NCBI GenBank assembly: GCA_021739635.1
Contig: JAIPBH010000011.1
Span: forward strand, 1-64,000
Source: Flavobacteriaceae bacterium
GTDB lineage: Bacteria; Bacteroidota; Bacteroidia; Flavobacteriales; Flavobacteriaceae
Length of the DNA stretch: 64,000 nt
Reading direction: 5' to 3'
Below, piece after piece: positions 55,291-61,503 of this stretch. The stretch's first letter is position 1; every line of letters begins with the position of its first letter. A program made the position numbers and the translations under genes. The notes under the pieces were generated by a model. It had not been told where the DNA came from. It saw nothing but the letters and a program-made list of their open reading frames with translations, and did no database searches.

Positions 55291-55644
55291 ATGAAAACGC
55301 CCCAAAACCCTACTACTCGTCCAACACATATTGCCGTTAATTCAAATAAAGAAATAAAAATCCTTGACGGTAAAAAAATTATTTACTTAGAATCTTCAGG
55401 AAGATTTACTATCATTCACAAAGAAAATCTTTCCGTTACATTATGTAAAAACTTAGGCCATTACTGTAAATTATTTAAAAATTTAGATTTATTAAGAATC
55501 TATAATAGCTTCTTAATAAATATAGGTTACTTATCTACTATTAAAAAATATGCAGGTAACCAATACTGTATTCTTAGTGAAAATACAATTATACCTATTT
55601 CGAACAGAAAATTCTCAGAAGTAAAAGAATACATATATTATTAA
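55291..55644 (+). CDS. Stand-alone LytTR DNA-binding protein
   Basis: A 117-residue protein made almost only of a LytTR domain: KIIYLESSGRFTIIHKEN, LCKNLGHYCKLFKNLDLLRI, YNSFLINIGYLSTIKKYAG. It lacks a receiver domain, so it is not a conventional phospho-regulated response regulator. It precedes the double-HTH gene by 47 bases in the same direction. Confidence 0.8.
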   Translation: MKTPQNPTTRPTHIAVNSNKEIKILDGKKIIYLESSGRFTIIHKENLSVTLCKNLGHYCKLFKNLDLLRIYNSFLINIGYLSTIKKYAGNQYCILSENTIIPISNRKFSEVKEYIYY

Positions 55645-55691
55645 CTTTTTACCATAGTGCAGTATAAAACACCTATTTTAAATATTAAAAA

Positions 55692-56492
55692 ATGACAGAA
55701 AACAAAGACCTATTAGATAGTTTTTATTTAGAAAAATTAAAACTAACATTTATTGAAAGTGCTGTTCTAAAAACTTACATAATTGGTTACTCTGAAATTG
55801 AGACTTTAAAATTTTTAGAGATAACTAAAAAAGATTATGAAAAAATAATAAATAAGATATATTTAAAATACCAGTCTGATAATTTATTTGAAATTATTCA
55901 TATATGCCTTATAAAAAATCACTTAGACCGTTATGATTTAGTAAAACCAGAAGTAAAAAAAATGGCTCTAAAATACTCTAAATCAATTTTTGATAACCTT
56001 AACATACTGTCATTCATTCAAAAAAATACAGTTTATTTGAAAAAAGAATTAAATAATTTTGAAATAGATACAAACAAATTATTTATTGAAAATGCTTCGC
56101 ACAAAGATTTAAGTCCTTTAACTAAAGAAGAAGTTGTTTATATAAAACAACAAATAAACAATTTTACTAATACTACAGAGCAAAATTCTGAAACTTTAAA
56201 GCAAATTAAAAATAGAATAACTAATAAATTCCAGGCAAACAATTATTTTAATGCAATACGTAGAGCCATTGAATTAGATTTAATTAATAAATTATTTATT
56301 AATTTTGAGTATGTTGCTTTTTTTAACAACTTACAGATTGCAACCATTAACAAAATTGAATCAATGATTATTGTAAATAAATATTCAGATAAAGAGAAGC
56401 AATTATGCTTATATTTTGAATTAGTAAATTATTATAATAATATTGAAGACAACTTATTATTTAACAACTATTCTTTTAAATATATTAGTTAA
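55692..56492 (+). CDS. Protein with two degenerate LuxR-like HTH regions
   Basis: A 266-residue protein. Residues about 13-75 (LTFIESAVLKTYIIGYSEIE, then KYQSDNLFEIIHICLIKNHL) and about 139-200 (LTKEEVVYIKQQINNF, then NKFQANNYFNAIRRAIELDLI) each follow the LuxR/GerE-type helix-turn-helix plan of leader LT, VL helix, middle recognition region and terminal helix. No sensor domain is visible. It may act with the LytTR protein upstream. The call rests on pattern only. Confidence 0.45.
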   Translation: MTENKDLLDSFYLEKLKLTFIESAVLKTYIIGYSEIETLKFLEITKKDYEKIINKIYLKYQSDNLFEIIHICLIKNHLDRYDLVKPEVKKMALKYSKSIFDNLNILSFIQKNTVYLKKELNNFEIDTNKLFIENASHKDLSPLTKEEVVYIKQQINNFTNTTEQNSETLKQIKNRITNKFQANNYFNAIRRAIELDLINKLFINFEYVAFFNNLQIATINKIESMIIVNKYSDKEKQLCLYFELVNYYNNIEDNLLFNNYSFKYIS

Positions 56493-56649
56493 ATCCTACT
56501 ACTGTAAATATTGAAGATTATTAATTCATTTATAAGAAAAATACAATCGATTATTACAAATAAATAGCATTTAATAAATAACTTGATAATTGTTTTATAA
56601 ACTATATAAATTAGCATTTAACTCTATCATAGGTTTATGATAATAAGGT
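56493..56649. other. AT-rich intergenic sequence after the double-HTH gene
   Basis: No gene or terminator that I can support; a small ORF with a promoter-like box follows. Confidence 0.4.
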
Positions 56650-56657
56650 TAAGTTTG
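56650..56657 (+). promoter_or_regulatory. -7 box before a small ORF
   Basis: TAAGTTTG matches TAnnTTTG exactly and lies 46 bases before the ATG at 56704. Confidence 0.35.
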
Positions 56658-56703
56658 GGACAAGGCGGAATACTTACAAATTTCTCCTGTTAAAATTGTA
56701 AAT

Positions 56704-56793
56704 ATGATTTTAAAAATTATTCAATTAATTATTGTAATTATAATAGTTGGCTTTTTTGCTTATGACGCCATTATGGGAAATAAATTAGAATAG
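56704..56793 (+). CDS. Possible small membrane peptide (29 residues)
   Basis: A short ORF whose product is almost only one hydrophobic helix (LIIVIIIVGFFAYDA) with Lys near the start and NKLE at the end. A -7 box lies upstream. Short hydrophobic ORFs arise readily in AT-rich DNA, so this is uncertain. Confidence 0.35.
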   Translation: MILKIIQLIIVIIIVGFFAYDAIMGNKLE

Positions 56794-57060
56794 CTATTAT
56801 TTTAAAAAAGCACAAATAAAATTAATAACCAACATTAATTCGAATTCTCCATAAACCTATAAGTGAATAATTTACTTTTTATTTAGAAATACAAATTCAT
56901 AAAAAAATCAAAAAAATGTTATTGAACATTTATTTTCAATAATCACCTTTTTAATGATAAATTCTCATTACGAACTTACTTTATCAATATTAACAAGAGC
57001 TATATTAGGTTTGACATACCTAAAGTAAATTTAACTTACTTTATAAATGAATTAAAAACA
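56794..57060. other. Intergenic sequence before tRNA-Pro
   Basis: About 270 AT-rich bases with no feature that I can support. Confidence 0.45.
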
Positions 57061-57067
57061 ATATTTG

Positions 57068-57142
57068 TCGGGATGACAGGATTTGAACCTGCGACCACAC
57101 GGCCCCCAGCCGTGTACGCTAACCGGACTGCGCCACATCCCG
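57068..57142 (-). tRNA. tRNA-Pro (anticodon GGG)
   Basis: The minus strand folds as a cloverleaf: 7-bp acceptor stem CGGGATG/CATCCCG, D arm, anticodon stem CACGG/CCGTG with loop CTGGGGG (anticodon GGG, reading CCC/CCU), and T arm GCAGG-TTCAAAT-CCTGT. Discriminator base A. CCA is not encoded. Confidence 0.95.
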
Positions 57143-57232
57143 AATTAAAAAAAACAAAAATACTTTTTAAATGAAAAACAAAAAAATTAGCCATGCTATA
57201 AAAACAGGCTAATTTTTAATTATTTATGGGTT

Positions 57233-58183
57233 TTAATTTTCTTTAGCAGCTAAATAACGCTCAGCATCTAAGGCTGCCATACAACCTGTTCCTGCTGCAG
57301 TAATAGCTTGTCTGTAAACATGGTCAGCTGCATCACCTGAAACAAATACACCTGCTACATTAGTCTTTGAAGTTCCTGGTTTGTTTATAATATAACCTGT
57401 TTCATCTAATTCTAGGTAGTCTTTAAAGATATCGGTATTTGGTTTATGACCAATAGCTACAAAAAAACCAGTTACAGAAATTTCATGCTTTTCTTGAGTC
57501 TTATTATTGAAAACTCTAACACCAGTAACAACTTGTCCATCACCTAAAACCTCATCTGTTTCAGTGTTAAATAATATGTCAATATTTGGGGTTTTTTTTA
57601 CTCTTTCAGACATAATTTTAGAAGCTCTAAACTCATCTCTCCTAACTATCATCGTTACTTTTTTACAAAGTTTTGAAAGATAGTGTGCTTCCTCACAAGC
57701 AGAATCGCCTGCACCTACAATAACAACTTCTTGATTTCTGTAGAAAAATCCATCACAAACAGCACAGGCTGAAACACCTCCACCTAGGCTTAGATATTTT
57801 TGTTCAGATTCTAATCCTAAATATTTTGCTGATGCACCTGTAGAAATAATTACGGTTTCACAATGAAGTTCTTTTGTTTCATTTACCCAAACTTTATGAA
57901 TTTCACCAGAGAAATCTACTTTGGTTACCCAACCATCACGAATGTCTGCTTCAAAACGTTCTGCTTGTTTTTGTAATTCAATCATCATTTCTGGTCCTGT
58001 AATACCGTTTGGATATCCTGGGAAATTTTCAACTTCATTAGTGGTTGTTAACTGGCCACCTGGTTGCATTCCTTGATATAAAACAGGGTTCATGTTTGCT
58101 CTTGCTGCATAAATTGCAGCTGTATAGCCTGCAGGCCCAGAACCTATAATTAAACATTTTACTTTTTCAATATTTTCAGACAT
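57233..58183 (-). CDS. trxB: Thioredoxin-disulfide reductase
   Basis: About 316 residues from MSENIEKVKCLIIG; an extension of nine codons upstream is possible. It reduces thioredoxin with NADPH. The FAD site is IIGSGPAGYTAAIYAARA, the redox pair is in SACAVCDGFF (CxxC near residue 138), and the NADPH site is VVIVGAGDSACEEA. The C-terminal AGVFVSGDAAD is the usual second FAD contact. Length is normal. Confidence 0.95.
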   Translation of the reverse strand: MSENIEKVKCLIIGSGPAGYTAAIYAARANMNPVLYQGMQPGGQLTTTNEVENFPGYPNGITGPEMMIELQKQAERFEADIRDGWVTKVDFSGEIHKVWVNETKELHCETVIISTGASAKYLGLESEQKYLSLGGGVSACAVCDGFFYRNQEVVIVGAGDSACEEAHYLSKLCKKVTMIVRRDEFRASKIMSERVKKTPNIDILFNTETDEVLGDGQVVTGVRVFNNKTQEKHEISVTGFFVAIGHKPNTDIFKDYLELDETGYIINKPGTSKTNVAGVFVSGDAADHVYRQAITAAGTGCMAALDAERYLAAKEN

Positions 58184-58346
58184 AATCAAATTTATTTTAA
58201 CTGAAAACAAAAGTAGAATTTTTAAAACAAAACTTACATTCTAATTATCAAAACTTATTATTAGGTTATAATAAGTTATTATGAATATACTAATTAGTAT
58301 TTTTTTTTGTAAATTAGATAATAGTCAACCATAAAATTCTATTATC

Positions 58347-58814
58347 ATGAAAACCATCTTACTCTTCTTAATTTTAACATTTTTTGTTTCATGCAAAAAC
58401 AATTCTGAAACAAAAATGTATGAAAATGACATGAACGCTCCAACCAAAGAATTAACCATGAAAGGCACATGGAAACAGATTAGTTTTTACAATTATACTG
58501 ATAATATGATTTCTGATACTATTTTAGCATCAGAATCAAGCAAACAAATTAAAATGTATTCAGATACAAAAGTGATGTGGAGCAGATTTAGAGATTCTGA
58601 CTCTTTAGACTGGTTTGGATATGGTGATTATATAATTGGCGATAGTACTTTAACAGAGGTTATTGATTACGGCTCAAAAGCTATGAACGAAGCTATTAAA
58701 AAAGAAAGAAAATTTACATTCAAGTTAATTTTAGACGAAGATAAATTTTCCCAGATTCAAGTAGATGAAGATGGCAACCTTATTTATGCCGAAAATTATG
58801 TAAGGATTGAATAA
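58347..58814 (+). CDS. Lipocalin-like lipoprotein of unknown function
   Basis: A 155-residue lipoprotein (signal ending FFVSC). The mature part starts with TMKGTWKQISFYNYTDN and continues with beta strands (KQIKMYSDTKVMWSRF, YGDYIIGDSTLTEVIDYG), in the style of lipocalin-like proteins that are common in Bacteroidetes. It is divergent from trxB. Ligand unknown. Confidence 0.7.
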   Translation: MKTILLFLILTFFVSCKNNSETKMYENDMNAPTKELTMKGTWKQISFYNYTDNMISDTILASESSKQIKMYSDTKVMWSRFRDSDSLDWFGYGDYIIGDSTLTEVIDYGSKAMNEAIKKERKFTFKLILDEDKFSQIQVDEDGNLIYAENYVRIE

Positions 58815-58920
58815 AATTATTTTTAGTAGTTTGTTGCTGCATTAGTTGCATCTATTTTACACATATTAACTGTCTAAAATTTAATACCCAGTTAGTATGA
58901 TTTACATTAAAATAAACAAT

Positions 58921-58960
58921 AAAGAGTCTGAAAAATTTAAATTTTTCAGACTCTTTAATT
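58921..58960 (+). terminator. Strong terminator, 36-base perfect palindrome
   Basis: AAAGAGTCTGAAAAATTT (58921-58938) pairs fully with AAATTTTTCAGACTCTTT (58939-58956), followed by an AT-rich tail. It lies about 105 bases after the lipoprotein stop. Confidence 0.75.
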
Positions 58961-58989
58961 TTATATCATTAAATTCTTAATTTCAAGTC

Positions 58990-59017
58990 TTTTAAGCAAA
59001 TCTTAAGGTTTATTAAG
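58990..59017 (+). promoter_or_regulatory. TTAAG direct repeats upstream of the response regulator
   Basis: Three TTAAG units at 58992-58996, 59003-59007 and 59013-59017, about one helical turn apart, in the manner of OmpR/PhoB-family binding sites. The sequence TTTTAAGCAAATCTTAAGG (58990-59008) recurs before the czcA-like gene. Probable autoregulation. Confidence 0.55.
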
Positions 59018-59051
59018 TTGCTATTTGAAATTAAAAAATAAATTTTGCAAA

Positions 59052-59720
59052 ATGAAAATATTAATAGTTGAAGACGAACCTGGAATATCTAATTTTTTAA
59101 AACAAGGATTAGAAGAAGAATCGTATTCAGTTGACGTTGCCGAACATGGTAAACTTGGTTTAGAATTAGCATTAACAGGAGATTATGATTTATTACTTTT
59201 AGACTGGATGCTTCCAGCTGCAAGTGGTATTGAAATTTGCAGGCAATTCAGAATAAAATTTAAAGAAACACCAGTCATATTTTTAACGGCTAAAGATACA
59301 GTTGATGAAACCATTTTTGGGTTACAATCTGGAGCTAATGATTACATAAAAAAACCTTTTCACTTTGATGAACTTTTAGAACGAATTAAAGTGCAATTAA
59401 GACCAAAATCTGGTGAACATTCTATTTTTACACTTGGAAACATTGTTTTAAATACCAAAACACATCGTGTATTTAAAGAACATGAAGAAATCTATCTAAC
59501 TCAAAAAGAATTTGCTCTACTAGAATTTTTGATAAAAAATAAAGGAAGTGTATGCAAAAGAACAAGTATTATTCAAAAAGTTTGGGACATTCATTTTGAT
59601 TATAATACAGGAGTCATTGATGTGTATATCAATGCTCTAAGAAAAAAACTCAAGCTAACTACCAACGAAGATTACATACAAACCGTACGAGGTATTGGAT
59701 ATATTGCTGAAGAATTATGA
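59052..59720 (+). CDS. OmpR-family response regulator
   Basis: A 222-residue regulator from the ATG at 59052 (MKILIVEDEPG); a TTG nine codons earlier is unlikely to be used. Receiver domain: DEP acidic pair, phospho-Asp in LLLLDWMLP, Lys in IKKPFHFDE. C-terminal winged helix: LTQKEFALLEFLIKNKG, then VIDVYINALRKKL and VRGIGYI. It overlaps the kinase gene by four bases. Its likely sites (TTAAG repeats) lie before itself and before the pump, so it probably responds to metal or envelope stress. Confidence 0.93.
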   Translation: MKILIVEDEPGISNFLKQGLEEESYSVDVAEHGKLGLELALTGDYDLLLLDWMLPAASGIEICRQFRIKFKETPVIFLTAKDTVDETIFGLQSGANDYIKKPFHFDELLERIKVQLRPKSGEHSIFTLGNIVLNTKTHRVFKEHEEIYLTQKEFALLEFLIKNKGSVCKRTSIIQKVWDIHFDYNTGVIDVYINALRKKLKLTTNEDYIQTVRGIGYIAEEL

Positions 59721-61093
59721 ATTTAAGTTTTAGAAATAGAATTGCTTTACATTATATGATAGCTACAGCCATCATCATGGCTGTAATTTTTGGTATTGTG
59801 TTTTTTGTAGTTCAAGAAACCATGTACCAAAACATTGATAACGACTTAACATTTGAAGCCTCAAAACATTCAGATGAAATAAAAATAATAGATAATACCA
59901 TCCAATTTGTAAATAAAGCCGAATGGGAAGAAATTGAACATAAAGAAATTCAAATTAATCCTGTTTTTATTCAAATAATTGATACTAATGGAAGGGTAAT
60001 GGATAAATCTCCAAACCTTAAAAGCGATGTATTATCCTTTAAAAACACAGAAAAAACAGCTGCACATTTTAACACACTATTAAAAGACAAATCCATTAGG
60101 CAAATTCAAAAACCTATACAAAGTAACGGAAAAACAAAAGGTTATTTGTTAGCAGCCATGACTTTAGAACCATCAATGATGGTGTTAATTAAATTAAGAA
60201 ACATCTTAATTATATCGTATTTACTAATGCTTTCTGTGCTTTATTTTATATCCAGATATTTAGCTGGTAGAAGTATTATTCCTGTAAAAAACATTACTGA
60301 AACTACTAATCATATTACCCGTAACAACTTTAATGAACGCGTACAATTACCTATTTATAAAGATGAACTTTATGATTTATCATCAGGTATTAACAAACTG
60401 CTTCAACGTATTGAAAATGCCATTGCTAGAGAAAGACAATTTACATCAGATGCTTCTCATGAATTGCGTACACCACTTTCTTCTTTAAGAGGCACTTTAG
60501 AAGTTTTAATACGAAAGCCAAGAGCTCAAGAAGAATATGAAAGTAAAATAAAATATAGTCTTTCTGAAATTGATAGAATGACACAAACAATAGAACAGTT
60601 ACTCATATTAGCAAGATTAGACAGTTCAAACAACATAAATAATGACGAAACTATTTTATTACCAACACTTATTCAAGACATTTTATCAAGACATGGAAAT
60701 GAAATTCTTTCAAAACAATTATCAATAAACTTCAAAAATGAAACTAATGAGCAAATAACTGTTCCAAAATATTATACAAATCTTATTCTTGATAATGTTA
60801 TAAGTAATGCCATGAAATATTCAAATAATAAAGGCAAAATTTATATAAGCTTAACACATTCAAAAGGCCATGTTATTTGTAGAATTAAAGATGAAGGAAT
60901 AGGTATTAAACATGAAGATATTCCTCAAGTTTTTAATCATTTTTTTAGATCAGATGCGCTAGAGCATAAACATATTTCTGGGAATGGTTTAGGGTTATCA
61001 ATAGCTCAAAAATCTGCAGAAGCAATCAATGCCAAAATTTACTTAGAAAGTTCTGTTAATGTAGGCTCTATTTTTACCATAAATTTTAAGTAA
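59717..61093 (+). CDS. Sensor histidine kinase, HAMP-HisKA-HATPase
   Basis: A 458-residue sensor: two membrane helices (about 11-33 and 155-177) around a periplasmic domain, HAMP (about 180-232), HisKA with phospho-His248 in DASHELRTPLSSL, and HATPase with ILDNVISNAMKYS, DEGIGIKHEDI and GNGLGLSIAQK. It matches CusS/HK-type partners of heavy-metal regulators. The stop is followed by a TTAAG box and by the two small-RNA candidates. Confidence 0.94.
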   Translation: MNLSFRNRIALHYMIATAIIMAVIFGIVFFVVQETMYQNIDNDLTFEASKHSDEIKIIDNTIQFVNKAEWEEIEHKEIQINPVFIQIIDTNGRVMDKSPNLKSDVLSFKNTEKTAAHFNTLLKDKSIRQIQKPIQSNGKTKGYLLAAMTLEPSMMVLIKLRNILIISYLLMLSVLYFISRYLAGRSIIPVKNITETTNHITRNNFNERVQLPIYKDELYDLSSGINKLLQRIENAIARERQFTSDASHELRTPLSSLRGTLEVLIRKPRAQEEYESKIKYSLSEIDRMTQTIEQLLILARLDSSNNINNDETILLPTLIQDILSRHGNEILSKQLSINFKNETNEQITVPKYYTNLILDNVISNAMKYSNNKGKIYISLTHSKGHVICRIKDEGIGIKHEDIPQVFNHFFRSDALEHKHISGNGLGLSIAQKSAEAINAKIYLESSVNVGSIFTINFK

Positions 61094-61101
61094 ATCTTAA
61101 T
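61086..61101 (+). promoter_or_regulatory. TTAAG box before small-RNA candidate 1
   Basis: TTAAG (61086-61090) and CTTAAT (61096-61101), 11 bases apart and with one mismatch in the second half. It overlaps the kinase stop and lies 35 bases before a TAAATTTG box. Confidence 0.4.
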
Positions 61102-61135
61102 ATTTTAAACTACTAATATTTACAAAAAAAAGACG

Positions 61136-61143
61136 TAAATTTG
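61136..61143 (+). promoter_or_regulatory. -7 box of small-RNA candidate 1
   Basis: TAAATTTG, an exact match to TAnnTTTG, in the gap after the histidine kinase gene. Confidence 0.45.
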
Positions 61144-61148
61144 TATCT

Positions 61149-61232
61149 AATTTAAGAGATATTTAATTTTTAAATTAAAATAATTTCTTAAACGGTTGGT
61201 TAGGTTCGGGGTGGTTCCCGAACCTTTTTTTT
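61149..61232 (+). ncRNA. Small-RNA candidate 1 (about 80 nt)
   Basis: The stretch between the -7 box and a strong terminator has no start codon. It can fold: TTTAAGA (61151-61157) pairs with TCTTAAA (61186-61192), with an inner TTTAATTT/AAATTAAA hairpin, followed by GGTTGGTTAG and the terminator GGTTCGGG-loop-CCCGAACC. The AT-rich hairpin could be chance. It may instead be a long kinase 3' end. Confidence 0.4.
61203..61232 (+). terminator. Terminator of small-RNA candidate 1 / kinase operon
   Basis: GGTTCGGG (61203-61210) and CCCGAACC (61217-61224) form an 8-bp GC-rich stem with a six-base loop, followed by a run of T. Confidence 0.9.
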
Positions 61233-61252
61233 TGAATGTCTTTTCTCTTTTT

Positions 61253-61268
61253 TTAAGGAACTCTTAAG
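61253..61268 (+). promoter_or_regulatory. TTAAG box before small-RNA candidate 2
   Basis: TTAAG (61253-61257) and TTAAG (61264-61268), again 11 bases apart. A -7-like TTTCTTTG begins 33 bases later at 61301, the same distance as before the czcA-like gene. Confidence 0.45.
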
Positions 61269-61313
61269 AAAATTTATAGAACATATTAAAACACATATAC
61301 TTTCTTTGTGTTT

Positions 61314-61391
61314 TAATAAGAAATAAGATTTTATTGATTAATAGTTTAGGTTTAGTTATTAAGGCTCAGAAAGTTTCTGAGCCTTTTATTT
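61314..61391 (+). ncRNA. Small-RNA candidate 2 (about 75-80 nt)
   Basis: Sequence between a -7-like box (61301-61308, one mismatch) and a second terminator. There is no start codon. The segment GTTTAGGTTTAG recalls GGTTGGTTAGG of candidate 1, and TTAATA/TATTAA can pair around it. It looks like a partner of candidate 1, perhaps a tandem copy that diverged. Confidence 0.4.
61361..61391 (+). terminator. Terminator of small-RNA candidate 2
   Basis: AAGGCTCAGAAA and TTTCTGAGCCTT are fully complementary around one base, followed by a T-rich tail. Confidence 0.85.
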
Positions 61392-61424
61392 TCAATAACT
61401 TACCCATACATATAACTATTTATT

Positions 61425-61440
61425 TTAAGCAAATCTTAAG
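61425..61440 (+). promoter_or_regulatory. TTAAG box before the czcA-like gene
   Basis: TTAAG (61425-61429) and TTAAG (61436-61440) inside TTTTAAGCAAATCTTAAGG, identical to the site before the response regulator gene. It lies 33 bases before the -7 box TAAATTTG at 61473. Confidence 0.55.
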
Positions 61441-61480
61441 GGTTTAATCAGACAAATTTTGGTTAAACCCTTTAAATTTG
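61438..61480 (+). promoter_or_regulatory. Inverted repeat and -7 box of the czcA-like gene
   Basis: AAGGGTTTAA (61438-61447) and TTAAACCCTT (61463-61472) are perfect 10-base complements, directly followed by the -7 box TAAATTTG (61473-61480). It could be a second operator or a hairpin on the non-transcribed side; the ATG follows 24 bases later. Confidence 0.5.
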
Positions 61481-61503
61481 TATGGTCATTAAATACACCA
61501 AAA

